Part shown: positions 1 through 9,113 of the stretch, in pieces
Position numbering within the stretch: the stretch's first letter is position 1
Layout: every line of letters begins with the position of its first letter
From: Rhodovibrio sodomensis
GTDB taxonomy: Bacteria; Pseudomonadota; Alphaproteobacteria; Kiloniellales; Rhodovibrionaceae
Assembly (NCBI RefSeq): GCF_016583645.1
Contig: NZ_NRRL01000001.1
Location: 223,418 to 287,417, forward strand
Length of the DNA stretch: 64,000 nt
Reading direction: 5' to 3'
Made by a program: the position numbers and the translations under genes
The notes under the pieces: generated by a model
Told to the model about the DNA's origin: nothing
Databases searched by the model: none
The model's input: only the letters and a program-made list of their open reading frames with translations

Positions 1-891
1 GGCCTTCAGCCCGGCGGTCAGCTCACCATCACGACCGACGTCGAGAACTGGCCCGGCGACGTGAACGTGCTCGGACCCGACCTGATGGCTCGCATGCAGG
101 CGCAGGTCGACCAGCTCGGCGTCGAGCGGATCGCCGACGTGATCACGCACGTGGACTTCACTCCCGCCGACGGAACGCGCCTGGCCTACGGCGACAGCGG
201 CACGGTGTACCAGGCCGAGACGGTGGTGCTCGCGACCGGCGCCAAGGCGCGCTGGCTGGGCCTGGAAAGCGAGCGGGCGTTCATGGGCCGCGGCGTGTCC
301 GCCTGCGCCACCTGCGATGGCTTCTTCTACCGCAACCGTGACGTCGCGGTCGTGGGCGGCGGCAACACCGCCGTCGAGGAGGCGCTCTACCTCGCCGGCA
401 TCGCCAACCACGTCTACCTGATCCACCGTCGCGACAGCCTGCGTGCGGAGAAGATCCTTCAGGACCGCATGTTCGCGACCCCGAACGTCACGGTGCTCTG
501 GAACCGCGAGGTGAAGGAGATGGTCGGTGACGAGATGGGCGTCACCGGCGTCGAGCTCGCCGGCGGCCTTGCCGAGCCAGAGCGCGTCCACGTCCATGGC
601 GTCTTCATCGCGATCGGCCACGCCCCGGCGACCGGCTTCCTGGAAGGCCAGGTCCCACTCTACCCGAGCGGCTACGTCCGGACCGAGGCGATCGGCAAGC
701 GCGACGGTCAGGCTGTCGGCGTGATCACCCGCGTGCCCGGCGTGTTCGCCGCCGGCGACGTCGCCGACCGGACCTACCAGCAGGCCGTGACCGCGGCCGC
801 GATGGGCTGCATGGCCGCTCTCGAGGCCGAGCGGTATCTGGCCGAGCTGGATGCGGCCGAGGTCGCCGCCCACGCGGACACCGCGGCCTGA
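1..891 (+). CDS. trxB: Thioredoxin reductase, 3' part (5' end outside window)
   Basis: NADPH-dependent flavoenzyme of the cytosol that reduces thioredoxin. The reading frame is open from base 1, beginning with the conserved GGQLTITTDVENWPG segment of the FAD domain, so the true start lies upstream; an internal GTG at 61 is not the start. The redox-active CATC motif is at 304-315 and the NADPH-binding GGGNTA motif at 355-372. The C-terminal FAD-binding AAGDVAD stretch follows at about 748-768. Apart from the missing N-terminus (roughly 30-40 residues by family length) the gene looks intact. It ends in a short Ala/Asp-rich tail typical of high-GC alphaproteobacteria. Confidence 0.95.
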   Translation, partial: GLQPGGQLTITTDVENWPGDVNVLGPDLMARMQAQVDQLGVERIADVITHVDFTPADGTRLAYGDSGTVYQAETVVLATGAKARWLGLESERAFMGRGVSACATCDGFFYRNRDVAVVGGGNTAVEEALYLAGIANHVYLIHRRDSLRAEKILQDRMFATPNVTVLWNREVKEMVGDEMGVTGVELAGGLAEPERVHVHGVFIAIGHAPATGFLEGQVPLYPSGYVRTEAIGKRDGQAVGVITRVPGVFAAGDVADRTYQQAVTAAAMGCMAALEAERYLAELDAAEVAAHADTAA

Positions 892-964
892 TCCGCGCCC
901 AAATTTGCTGCCCGAGCCGATCCCTCAGGAGATCGCGGAGTTCTCGACCCGGCTTTCCTGCGCC

Positions 965-1213
965 ATGGAGCTTATGAATATGGCAGCCGATCCGACGCGT
1001 GATTGGCTGATGGAAGCGGTCCGTGGGCGCGATGATCATGATCGGCGCATCAAGGCCCGCGAGTGCGAGCAGCGCTCGAGCATCAAGAGCAACCTAGGAG
1101 TCAAGGAAGAGCTGGCGCGGATCTCGGCTTATCTCGAGCCGGCCCCGGAGGCGTCATCCCCGAACGCACGCTGTGAGAACCACGGCGTGCCGATCAGCGC
1201 TGCAAATGCCTGA
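965..1213 (+). CDS. Possible small hypothetical protein
   Basis: An 82-residue frame starting MELMNMAADPTRDWLM, with a hydrophilic, charged middle (RGRDDHDRRIKARECEQRSS). It matches no family I know. There is no clear ribosome binding site next to the ATG, and the frame stays open upstream to 851 with low-complexity Pro/Arg codons, so the start is uncertain. The rest of the 391-base gap between trxB and the next gene shows nothing else I can support. It may be non-coding. Confidence 0.3.
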   Translation: MELMNMAADPTRDWLMEAVRGRDDHDRRIKARECEQRSSIKSNLGVKEELARISAYLEPAPEASSPNARCENHGVPISAANA

Positions 1214-1282
1214 TGAAACGCCATGATGTCAGTGCAACCCCGGTGCTGATGCACAGCCAGACTTTCCCACCCGGTTCTGCGC

Positions 1283-3784
1283 TTACCGGAAGCTGCTCAG
1301 GATGCTGGTCTCCACGCGCCCCAGCATCGGGTCCTCACACCCCGTAGCACGCCCGATGAAGGTCTCGACGTCGTCGCGGAAAGCTGCGGTCGTGTACTCG
1401 AACGGACCCGGCCTTTGCCCAACCAACGACTTGGCCGAAACATACTTTCCGTAATCGGCCACAAACATCCCGTGATTATTCACCAGGGACAGGTTGTTGC
1501 GGAAAATGCTGGCCAAGACGGGTTTCATGGGCGGGCTTACGATCACGCCGAGCTCTTTCTGCTCGGTTCGAATGCTGCGATCGTCCACGGTCGTGGTGAT
1601 CTGATCCAGGCGATACCTCACGCGAACCCAGTTGTCCCCGATGCACTCGGGGAATTCGCTTGCGTAGGCTGTTGTGTAGTGGGACAGAAGCACACCCGCC
1701 AGCCCCCGGCCGGTCATTGGGAGTTCTCCCGTCGCCGCAAGTGCGAGCACGTAGCGGTTGTTGAGCCCGGTCAGGAAGCGGTCGTAATCGGGAAGGTATC
1801 GGTTGGCGGGTGAATCGCAGAACTGCCGCCAGCGTTTGCTTCGATCCAGCGCCGCCTGCATCGACTCACCGGGCTTCATGGCGAACGGAGAGGGTGCTTC
1901 GCAGTGGCCTGCCGGCGGTAGATCGCCGGTGGCGCGCCGCGCCTGGCGCCGCTCGAATTCCGCGGAAGTCAATTGCGCGCGTTCCGTCGCGAGAACCTGC
2001 TCGCGCGCGGCTGCGGCACGCGTGCGCTGCGCCGCCCGCTGTCGCGCCAGCTCCGGGGCGAGCTCGACCCCCGCGACCTGATCTACCAAGTCCCCGTCAT
2101 CAATCAGGCGCCCAAGCGTATCCCGCAAGTAGTCCGCCCGTGCCTCAAGCGACAGGTCGTTATAGGTCTTCGATACGCGGATTTCCTTGAGGGTCCGCCG
2201 GATCCGGCTCTCGAGCGCCCGATGCGCGTCGCGGTAGATCTCGCGGTCGGTGTCACCCAGCAGTGCCGCCAGGGCCTTCAGCTCGGCGATCGACAGCGAT
2301 GACTGGCGCGTGGTGAGGACGGCGGCGGCCGTCTCCGCGCTGTCCGCGCCCCCAGCGAAGGTCGTCTCCATGCGTTCCACATGGGCGGCCCTCTGCGAGT
2401 CCAGGGCCATCAGGAGGGGCGCGCGGAGGTCCGGAGATAGGCGGACCATCCGGGTTTCGGCCCGCGCGCGGACGTCCGCGATCTCGTCCGGGTCAAGCAG
2501 CTGTGTCCGCGCGTCCATGCGGGCGAGTTGGTCATCCCGCCAGGCAAGCGCGGCTTTCGCCTGCTCGACGTCGAACAGCAACTGGTCGCGATCGTAGCGC
2601 AAGCCTACCCGGGGCCGGTCTTTCCACGCACTGCCGAAGAGGACCTGGAAAAACTCCGATGAGGGGATGTCGCGCGCGGGCGCGAGCCGGCGGCACTGCG
2701 GCACGAGGTTCGCGAGATGGTCGCCGAGCTCGGGGGTGGACCGCAGGGAGTCGTAGGCGCGCCCGTAATAGGGGGTGAACGCCTCCGCCAGCAGCATCAG
2801 CGGATAGACCGGGTAGGAGGTGCGTACCTGGATGTCCTGAAGCGAGGCCGTGCCCATGTCGAAACGGGTCCGGAAGTCGCGGTGCCACTCCGCGATCAAA
2901 CTACAGGCTGTGCGCGTGTCGGCGATCGTCAGCGTGTCGACCCGGTCCTTGCGCAACAGTTGTGTCATCGGGGCTTGCGCGGTCACAATGCGCAGACTGC
3001 CGGGGGACGGCGGCTGGGTCATCGCTAGCGCCGAGCAGTCTGCGTCCGACAGGCGCACTGAGAGGGTATCCCCGGCGTCCGAGGGGTCGGCGTCGAACCC
3101 GTACAGCTCGGCGTTACTGGTGATCATGAGGGGTTTGACGACCGTGCCGCGCACGCCCGCGGCGCTGCGGGAGAGTTCGATCTCGTACCTGGCTGCGGGA
3201 CTGGGCACGCTCGGATCGCGCGGTCGGTAGGAGAAGGTCGCGATGTCCAGCGCCGGCAGACCTGCCAGGTGATCCACCTCGAGTGTGGCGCGGAAATCGC
3301 GGTCCGCGCAGGTGAAGCGGCCGCGCCAGGTGCCGGGCAGTTGGCGCGCGAGCGGGCCGAGGCTGTCGGTGCTCCGCCCGAAGACGAGCTGGTCGCATTG
3401 GGCCCCCTGGATGGTCCCGACGATGCGCGATCCGTCCGCGCTCAGGTTACCATGGATCGGCGCCGCCCCGTACCCACGCGGGCGCTTGAGCCATTTACCG
3501 GGCGTCATCCGGATCACGCCCGAGGGGAAAACCTTGGCCGTCACTTCGAAATGACCGACGCGGTTGGGTTGCGAACGACCGGCGGGGTGGTAGGCGTAGC
3601 TGCCGGTCAGGCTCCCGCCGGCGGGGTCCGCGCTCAGACGGAGGTAGGCGACGGCGTTGAAGTTGCCGCAGGTGTAGGTGGTGCGCCAGGCCCCGACGTA
3701 GTCCTCGGCATTCGGGGCCGCGATCGCGGCCCCACCGACAAACATCAGGCCCACGCCGGCAACAGCTGATTTCACCCACCGCAC
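1283..3784 (-). CDS. Large exported protein with two Cys-paired N-terminal repeats, function unknown
   Basis: 833 residues, GTG start. A signal peptide (residues 1-22, hydrophobic core AVAGVGLMFVGGAAIAA) predicts export to the periplasm. Residues about 29-135 and 149-255 are a tandem duplicated domain: each opens with a W-R-x-x-[YF]-T-C motif (YVGAWRTTYTCG; LPGTWRGRFTCA) and closes with another Cys (GAQCDQLVF; DADCSALAM), suggesting one disulfide per copy. The rest is mostly helical and charged, with a Glu/Arg-rich stretch around 560-640. No enzyme motif was recognised. The gene stands alone on the minus strand, convergent with trxB. Confidence 0.85.
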   Translation of the reverse strand: MRWVKSAVAGVGLMFVGGAAIAAPNAEDYVGAWRTTYTCGNFNAVAYLRLSADPAGGSLTGSYAYHPAGRSQPNRVGHFEVTAKVFPSGVIRMTPGKWLKRPRGYGAAPIHGNLSADGSRIVGTIQGAQCDQLVFGRSTDSLGPLARQLPGTWRGRFTCADRDFRATLEVDHLAGLPALDIATFSYRPRDPSVPSPAARYEIELSRSAAGVRGTVVKPLMITSNAELYGFDADPSDAGDTLSVRLSDADCSALAMTQPPSPGSLRIVTAQAPMTQLLRKDRVDTLTIADTRTACSLIAEWHRDFRTRFDMGTASLQDIQVRTSYPVYPLMLLAEAFTPYYGRAYDSLRSTPELGDHLANLVPQCRRLAPARDIPSSEFFQVLFGSAWKDRPRVGLRYDRDQLLFDVEQAKAALAWRDDQLARMDARTQLLDPDEIADVRARAETRMVRLSPDLRAPLLMALDSQRAAHVERMETTFAGGADSAETAAAVLTTRQSSLSIAELKALAALLGDTDREIYRDAHRALESRIRRTLKEIRVSKTYNDLSLEARADYLRDTLGRLIDDGDLVDQVAGVELAPELARQRAAQRTRAAAAREQVLATERAQLTSAEFERRQARRATGDLPPAGHCEAPSPFAMKPGESMQAALDRSKRWRQFCDSPANRYLPDYDRFLTGLNNRYVLALAATGELPMTGRGLAGVLLSHYTTAYASEFPECIGDNWVRVRYRLDQITTTVDDRSIRTEQKELGVIVSPPMKPVLASIFRNNLSLVNNHGMFVADYGKYVSAKSLVGQRPGPFEYTTAAFRDDVETFIGRATGCEDPMLGRVETSILSSFR

Positions 3785-4087
3785 GATAGCACAACTCCGT
3801 CATCTCGCGCCCGGCGCGCCGGACAGCACCGCCTGTTTTGTGAGTTCAGGATCGCCGCGTCGACCTGGGCGGCGCAATCGAAAATACGCCACTCACCCGA
3901 AAGAGTGCGGTGCGATACACGGCTGGCGGTCAGGGGATGATCTGAACGATCGCGCGGTCCGAAAGTTTCCGCGCGGACGTCCAGGCTTTTCGGGCTAAGC
4001 CTTTTGGCTAACTTTTTGGCTGCACGCCTCGGCTGTACGATGACGCGCTGTTTCTACATGTGCAACGTGACTGCAGGGGGAAAGGAT
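3785..4087. other. Intergenic region between divergent genes
   Basis: About 300 bases between the starts of two divergent genes, so it should hold both promoters; no convincing -35/-10 pair was found. It contains a hairpin with perfect 7-base arms CGCGCGG (3951-3957) and CCGCGCG (3969-3975). An 8-base direct repeat TTTTGGCT lies at 4002-4009 and 4014-4021, just upstream of the plus-strand gene. Confidence 0.5.
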
Positions 4088-4600
4088 ATGACGGCGGTGC
4101 GCACGTACCTGGTAATGGCCCTGCTCTTGGCCATCGCCACACCGCTGCGGGCAGACCCGGATTGGGTGTTGCCCGAGGACATCACGCCGGAATTCGCGCA
4201 GCGCGCGGAGATCTCTGTACTCACCCAGACGAGTGTCGATGATCCCACGGGCGCCCTCGCATTTTTCTGCAGCGCTTCGCTGATCGGGAGCGGGTCTTCG
4301 ACTGCCAACGCCTTCATGAAGATGCCGGAGAGTTACCGCGCGGGGTACGACGTGTTGATTGATCGTCTCAAACCGGTCGCAGAGGCGAACCAATGGAGCC
4401 TACTGGATAGCAGCGGTGAGCGCCCCTTCTTAAATGGCTTGCCGTTAAACTGGGCGTGTTTCCAATCGATCAGAGGCAACGGAAGCGTCGTCTTGATGTT
4501 CGAAAAGGATCGCGCCGCGCTTCGCCAGCAGTCCCCCAAGACTTTCGAGAATATGACCATACGGTCGATCGAAGCTTCCATTCCCGAGCCAGCGGATTGA
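4088..4600 (+). CDS. Exported hypothetical protein
   Basis: 170 residues. The ATG at 4088 was chosen because the purine-rich AGGGGGAAAGG lies just upstream and the protein then begins with a signal peptide (MTAVRTYLVMALLLAIATPLRADP); the frame stays open further upstream to 4004. The mature part has two Cys (AFFCSASL, NWACFQS) that could form a disulfide in the periplasm. No family recognised. Confidence 0.75.
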   Translation: MTAVRTYLVMALLLAIATPLRADPDWVLPEDITPEFAQRAEISVLTQTSVDDPTGALAFFCSASLIGSGSSTANAFMKMPESYRAGYDVLIDRLKPVAEANQWSLLDSSGERPFLNGLPLNWACFQSIRGNGSVVLMFEKDRAALRQQSPKTFENMTIRSIEASIPEPAD

Positions 4601-4768
4601 ATGTGATCGATCCGGCCGTTTTTTGTCGCGGGCGTCAAGAGTCTAGCCACTGCGGCAAGCACGGAAGTGACTGAGGGGTCGATTACGCGTTGAGAGCGAT
4701 GGGTGCCGCCGTGTCGGGTCAAACTATCCTGTGCGCGAAACTATAAGCGCGTTCATGGGTCAGATCGC

Positions 4769-4945
4769 TCAGAAGGCTTTGGATTGGCAAGGGGTCATAG
4801 TGCTGATCGGTGCGCCAAATGCCTGATCGAGAATGGTTATGCCACAGCCCGCCCGCGCACCTACGCAGACTAGGAAAAACGTGGCGGGATCAAAAGCCTT
4901 ACTCGCAAGCTGCGAAACGGCTTTTTCTATTTCGACGACGTTCAT
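4769..4945 (-). pseudogene. Remnant of the N-terminus of a DNA methyltransferase/restriction-type gene
   Basis: The first 24 or so residues read MNVVEIEKAVSQLASKAFDP, which resembles the conserved start of a family of large class I DNA methyltransferases (IEEAVxxLAxxPFDxxxFxxxFLEAFG). After ATF the frame loses the resemblance and stops after 58 residues, where the family runs to several hundred. The surrounding DNA (4600-5190) is more AT-rich than its neighbours. I read it as a truncated remnant. The rest of 4601-5244 holds no gene I can support. Confidence 0.35.
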
Positions 4946-5244
4946 TTCTGCCCCGTTCTGCCACCGCCTCGTTAGCGTGGTGATCCTGCATCCTGCCACA
5001 GCGGTCAGCAAGGTGCCCGTCAACGGCATGCGGACCGGATGTGGTAACAGCGGGCGCCGAGAACTATGTTCGGTTGTCGATCAAGGAAGAAGATCACCGG
5101 AAAGCTCAGAACAGAGCGAAAAGAAGTGCCGCCGGCTTGGCGGCAACACCTCAGAGTAGTAAACCCAGATTCCGCTTAATCTAAACCATAGTGCGGGTAT
5201 GGTCTTTTGCGAGCCGGACTCCACACTTATGGCAAACGGCTTGC

Positions 5245-5618
5245 TGGTCGGTCACCCCGCCCCTCTCGCCCGACGCCGCCTTCACCCGCGCCTTCTGCGA
5301 CCTCGGTCCGCGCCAGCTCGATGATCTCGTCGCGGACGACCGCATGCCGGCCGGTATCGACCGGCTGCAGCGTGCTTACGTCACCCTGGACGACGGTCCC
5401 TGGGAAGACGACGGGGATGACGACGGCGACCTCTCGCGCAGCGCCTTCGCCGTCGTCGAGCTCGTCAGTGACGTGCCGAAAATCAAACCGCGGGACCCGG
5501 CGGTGCAGCAACTGCTGGAGATCGCAACAGCCGCCTGCGGCGCATCGCATCTGGGTGCCCGCTACGCTGGCGGCGACAGCTGGGGCTTGCGGACAGCGAG
5601 GAGGTCGCGGCCGCCTAA
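5245..5618 (+). pseudogene. 5'-truncated, frameshifted remnant of an unknown gene
   Basis: The frame reads AAFTRAFCDLGPRQLDDLVADDRMPAG and onward with an acidic Asp-rich middle and good codon use, but has no plausible start. At about 5580-5590 the sense switches to another frame that ends LADSEEVAAA and a stop at 5616-5618, a typical gene end for this replicon. In its own frame the sequence runs into the downstream gene as Arg/Pro-rich nonsense. One indel near 5585 would restore it. Function unknown. Confidence 0.45.
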
Positions 5619-5670
5619 CCACGTCCGGCCGGCACGCCTCCCGGACGGCCACCACACCGGGAGTTCAAGC

Positions 5671-6078
5671 ATGTCCGCCAGCACGCCAAAGACGACGCGC
5701 CGGGTTTTGCCGACCTATCTCGGGCGCGTCGTCGACGGCGCCTTCAAGTGGTACGTGCTCCTGCACGACCCGCTGACCGAGGATGGCAAGGCGATCGTTT
5801 CCTACGGCCCCGTGCCCGAGCCACTGGGCAAAGCGCACCCGATGTCCCTCGGCCTGGCCCACGAGCGGGAGACCGAAAAGCGCAACAAAGGCTACGCCAC
5901 GATCGACGCGGATGCGATCAGCGAGCCTGTCCGCGCCAAACTGCTGAGCGACATCACCCAGCTCAGCGGCTTCGCCCACGCCAGGTTCCTTGACGCCGGC
6001 GCGATCCTGCTCGCGACCTATCCCCTTAAGCCGGCACCCCACACCCGACGGCGTCGCCCCTACGATGTCTGGCTGTGA
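5671..6078 (+). CDS. Hypothetical protein, 135 aa
   Basis: ATG at 5671 follows GGGAG (5659-5663). The longer in-frame ORF opening at 5191 is an artefact of the upstream remnant. The protein (MSASTPKTTRRVLPTYLGRV) has an aromatic patch (GAFKWYVLLHDPL) and a basic C-terminus (PHTRRRRPYDVWL). No known family. A 170-base gap without a feature follows. Confidence 0.7.
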   Translation: MSASTPKTTRRVLPTYLGRVVDGAFKWYVLLHDPLTEDGKAIVSYGPVPEPLGKAHPMSLGLAHERETEKRNKGYATIDADAISEPVRAKLLSDITQLSGFAHARFLDAGAILLATYPLKPAPHTRRRRPYDVWL

Positions 6079-6248
6079 TCCATACCGGATCGTTAAGCCG
6101 CAAGATGCGGATCCGTGATCCTGGGATGCATGCTTCGCGACCGAGATGATGCCTGCGGCCCAATTTCCGATCCAGACCCACCTTTTTACCGTGGCTTAAC
6201 CGGTCGCGCCCGACTTTCTCGAAAACCAACGCAACCGCGAGGCGTATC

Positions 6249-6782
6249 GTGATTCTGGTCCTGGTCGGCGTGTTCCTTCTGGTCGTCTATGGCGCCATCC
6301 TCTGGCGCATGGCCACCAAGCTATCCCTCGTGATGACAGCCTTCGGCGGAGGCTACGCCGGCGGCGCGCTCGCCAACACGCTGCTGCCAACCGACTGGAT
6401 GTGGGTGAAGCCGTTAGCCTTCGTCGCCGGCCTGATCCTCGGCGGCCTACTCTGGTACGTGATCGTCGGTGCGCTGCGTGGCCTCGCCCAGGTCGCGCGC
6501 GAGGGCGACCATCTGCTCTATTACCCCCTGCGAACCGCCGAGATCGCGATCGTCGCGGGCCCGACCGGCCTGCTCGCCGGCATCATTGCCGCCACGTTTG
6601 TCTGGAGCCGCGAGCTCGTCGACCGCTTCGAGGTCCTGGACTTCTCTACCTTCGACATCACCGACCCGATGCATGCCAAGGGCCTCACGGTCTTCGTGCT
6701 GGTCACCCTAATCATGGGCGGGATTTCGCTCTACCGCTACGAGACGACCGACGGCGTCACGATGGACCAAGCCGCGTCCTGA
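6249..6782 (+). CDS. Polytopic inner-membrane protein, unknown function
   Basis: 177 residues, GTG start. About five transmembrane segments: residues 1-21, 27-46, 55-79, 97-119 and 144-163, with a short acidic loop (RFEVLDFSTFDITDPMHAKG) before the last. No transporter signature recognised. The next gene begins 53 bases downstream and also starts with a membrane segment, so the two may be co-transcribed. Confidence 0.8.
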   Translation: MILVLVGVFLLVVYGAILWRMATKLSLVMTAFGGGYAGGALANTLLPTDWMWVKPLAFVAGLILGGLLWYVIVGALRGLAQVAREGDHLLYYPLRTAEIAIVAGPTGLLAGIIAATFVWSRELVDRFEVLDFSTFDITDPMHAKGLTVFVLVTLIMGGISLYRYETTDGVTMDQAAS

Positions 6783-6835
6783 ACTCCCCGCGCCCGGCAT
6801 CCACCGCCGGAACCTACCTGACAGGAAGTCACGAC

Positions 6836-7192
6836 ATGATCCTCGCGCCTCTCATGATCATTTTTCTGGTCTGGCTGTTCTATCGCTTCGCGATCCAGGC
6901 CAGCGGGTTCCTGGCCGCGATCGCCGGGGCGATCGGACAAGGGAGGTTTCGCATGGCCCGACCGCCATTGCGCATGCGCCGGGAATGCCTTATCGCCGAA
7001 CTCGACAGCTACCGTAGTTTCGGCGAGGGGTGGGATGGCTACGACGCGGCCCGGCAGGGCAAGGTGGCGTTCGGCGTGCTGACATGGCCGGACGCTTCGC
7101 CGCCCGGGTTTCCGGAGAAGTGGCGCTGGGCCGAGGAGCGATTTGAGGCGGCTCGCGCCGTCGATCCGGTGGAGCCGTGGCCGTTCCAGTGA
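6836..7192 (+). CDS. Small protein with N-terminal membrane anchor
   Basis: 118 residues. ATG at 6836 follows AGGAAG. Residues 3-32 are hydrophobic (LAPLMIIFLVWLFYRF); the remainder is soluble and aromatic (FGEGWDGYDAARQ, EKWRWAEERFEAA). An internal ATG at 6953 is preceded by GGGAGG and would give an 79-residue soluble product (MARPPLRMRRECLI), so two starts or a fusion of two small genes are possible. No family recognised. Confidence 0.65.
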   Translation: MILAPLMIIFLVWLFYRFAIQASGFLAAIAGAIGQGRFRMARPPLRMRRECLIAELDSYRSFGEGWDGYDAARQGKVAFGVLTWPDASPPGFPEKWRWAEERFEAARAVDPVEPWPFQ

Positions 7193-7251
7193 AACCCGTC
7201 GCGTCCGCGCGATCCCATCTTCGGGGAACTGCATTTCGTAGGAGAAGCGCC

Positions 7252-7431
7252 GTGAAGATATACGTGAACGGAGAGCTTGTCGTGGAGCGGGAGAACCATG
7301 AAGAGGCGTGGAACGCGCTCGTGGATATGCACCACACGGAGCAAGTTTTCGGGTTCCTCTACGAGGCCGTGGACGACGCCGGCGACCCCGTGCCGTTCCC
7401 CGCCTGGGTGGGCGAAGACCTGAACAAGTGA
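7252..7431 (+). CDS. Small hypothetical protein, 59 aa
   Basis: GTG at 7252 has GGAGAAG directly upstream (7241-7247). The product (MKIYVNGELVVERENHEEAW) has an N-terminal beta-hairpin pattern and an acidic C-terminus. The frame is open upstream to 7177 but without a ribosome binding site. It lies 23 bases before an exported protein gene and probably shares its transcript. Confidence 0.65.
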   Translation: MKIYVNGELVVERENHEEAWNALVDMHHTEQVFGFLYEAVDDAGDPVPFPAWVGEDLNK

Positions 7432-7454
7432 GAGTTTCCGTCGGAGGCGCGGCC

Positions 7455-8240
7455 ATGGCAGCCAAGCTGTTCGTTTGGGTTCTGGCCCTGTGGGTTTCGG
7501 CCGTCGCGGCGGACGACGCGTCCGCGGGCGCGCCGGACCCCGGACGCTGGGAAGTTAGGGCCGACTTGCGCGGCGTGGACGTGATCCAGCGGCACGAAGC
7601 GACGCTGAAGCCGGAGTTGTGCGGCGCCGATCTTCTGCTGGACCCTGACGGGCACCCGACGCTGCGCCTTTCGGAAGGGGCCGACGGCCTCTGGACGGGC
7701 GTGAGCGAGAGCGGTGGTTGCACCACCCGCTGGCGGCTCGAGGGCGGCGGCGAACGCATGCGCGGCTCTTACGCCGGGCAGTGCCCGGGAGGGTCGATGT
7801 CCGCCGACGTGGCCATGCGGCGGATCGGCCCGTTGCCGGAAGGCGCGACAGAGGGTCTCGAGCCGGCCGGAAAGCCGGACGTGCCGGACGACTGGCTGCC
7901 GGATACCGAAGGGCAGGGCGAGGTGCCGCACGCCGTGGCGGTGCGCACGGTGGAGAGGATACTCGCGGCGCAGGCTGGCGGCGGCGTGCGCGCGGCCCGC
8001 GCCCTGAGCGGCTACGTCTGGCCGAAGCCGTTTCGGGGCACGACGCATGTGGGCGTATGGCTGACCGCGGGCAATGCGCCGCGCCTACACCAGAGTCTCT
8101 TGAGCGACCCGTGCGACAGAGCGAAGGGAGGGGAGCCGGGCACTTACAACGAACCGGCCCGCTATCTCTTGAATTTCAAGCTTTTCCGACACCCCAAGCG
8201 CCCCTCCCGCACCGGAGAGGACGCCCCGAACCCTCTCTAG
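7455..8240 (+). CDS. Exported hypothetical protein, 261 aa
   Basis: ATG at 7455 follows GGAGG (7443-7447). A signal peptide (MAAKLFVWVLALWVSAVAADD) points to the periplasm. The first part resembles a small beta-barrel in pattern (W-x-V-R-x-D, G-x-W-T-G-V-S-E-S-G-G-C, R-G-S-Y-A-G-Q-C) with four Cys, as in lysozyme-inhibitor-like or lipocalin-like proteins, but I cannot assign it. A rho-independent terminator follows at once. Confidence 0.75.
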   Translation: MAAKLFVWVLALWVSAVAADDASAGAPDPGRWEVRADLRGVDVIQRHEATLKPELCGADLLLDPDGHPTLRLSEGADGLWTGVSESGGCTTRWRLEGGGERMRGSYAGQCPGGSMSADVAMRRIGPLPEGATEGLEPAGKPDVPDDWLPDTEGQGEVPHAVAVRTVERILAAQAGGGVRAARALSGYVWPKPFRGTTHVGVWLTAGNAPRLHQSLLSDPCDRAKGGEPGTYNEPARYLLNFKLFRHPKRPSRTGEDAPNPL

Positions 8241-8248
8241 CCCCTGTA

Positions 8249-8285
8249 GCGCCGGCCCCTTCCTCCCCTGGGGCCGGCGCCTTTC
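8249..8285 (+). terminator. Rho-independent terminator
   Basis: Perfect 11-base inverted repeat GCGCCGGCCCC (8249-8259) and its complement (8270-8280), 10-base loop, followed by CTTTCGTTT. It closes the gene ending at 8240. Confidence 0.9.
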
Positions 8286-8431
8286 GTTTGATCCCATTCT
8301 TCCCGACAGGTGGGTCCGATCAACGCGGGCCCGGCCGTTCGCCTCACGGCGGCCGTGCACGCGTTCCCAGACCCCTGTTTCCGGGAGGGCATGAGCGGCT
8401 GCTGGTTTGTTGACCTACCAGGAGGCCGCGC

Positions 8432-8827
8432 ATGTCGCGCCCGACAAAGAGTTTCATCAACGCCTTCGACCAGGCCGTCCGCCCGGTGATCGAGCGTCAT
8501 GGCCTCCCGGACCCGTCAGGGCGTCACGCCTTCCGCATCGACAGTGACGCCGGCGGCCTCGGCGCCACCGTCTACGACACCTGGATCGCGATGCGCTTCG
8601 ATGACGTCGCCCAGGCGCACGTCAAGCTCGGCCGCTTCGCCACCCAGGGTGTGCAGACCCGATCGTTCGCGCAGAAGCTCAACCCGCACTCCGGAAAATG
8701 GAACGCGGTCTACCTGGGGAGCTTTCAGTTCCCCCAGGCCGGGACCGATATCGACGCGTTCTGCAACGAGTTGACGCGCCACCTGTCCGAGATCGCCGCC
8801 CGGCAGCCAGAGGTCGCGACCGACTGA
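8432..8827 (+). CDS. Hypothetical protein, 131 aa
   Basis: Strong ribosome binding site AGGAGG at 8420-8425, ATG at 8432. Soluble protein beginning MSRPTKSFINAFDQAVRPVI; a central W-I-A-M-R-F segment and F-A-Q-K-L-N-P-H-S-G-K-W-N suggest a compact alpha/beta fold. No family recognised. First of a run of seven small plus-strand genes ending at the terminator at 11196. Confidence 0.75.
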   Translation: MSRPTKSFINAFDQAVRPVIERHGLPDPSGRHAFRIDSDAGGLGATVYDTWIAMRFDDVAQAHVKLGRFATQGVQTRSFAQKLNPHSGKWNAVYLGSFQFPQAGTDIDAFCNELTRHLSEIAARQPEVATD

Positions 8828-8882
8828 TCCGCGACAGCCTGCTCGTTCCGCTTCCACATCCCCGCACCGGGAGACCGTCGTC

Positions 8883-9113
8883 ATGCTCGAGATGAACCTG
8901 CCTGCCTACACCGTGGAGATCGTCGACCAGGACCAGCGCGCCCAGCTGATCAAGCTGCGGGCCGCCTGCCCGGCGTCCGCGGCCGAGACCGCGCTCTATA
9001 CCTGCAGCATGTCCGCCGCGGAGGCTGCTCGCGTGCGCGTCTGGCCGGGCTTCTATAGCGCGACGCCGACCTTCGAGCCGCACCACCAGGCGGAGCGCGC
9101 CCGTGCGGCTTGA
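8883..9113 (+). CDS. Small hypothetical protein, 76 aa
   Basis: ATG at 8883 after GGGAGACC. Soluble, with two Cys (RAACPAS, YTCSMS). Its last 11 bases overlap the GTG start of the lipoprotein gene at 9103, which suggests translational coupling. No family recognised. Confidence 0.65.
   Translation: MLEMNLPAYTVEIVDQDQRAQLIKLRAACPASAAETALYTCSMSAAEAARVRVWPGFYSATPTFEPHHQAERARAA

Noticed and set aside
5041..5190. Forty-eight-codon frame from GTG 5041 (ENYVRLSIKEEDHRKAQNRA)
   Set aside because: It has sensible residues but no ribosome binding site, no match I can name, and lies in the decayed zone; it may be another remnant but I cannot support it as a gene.
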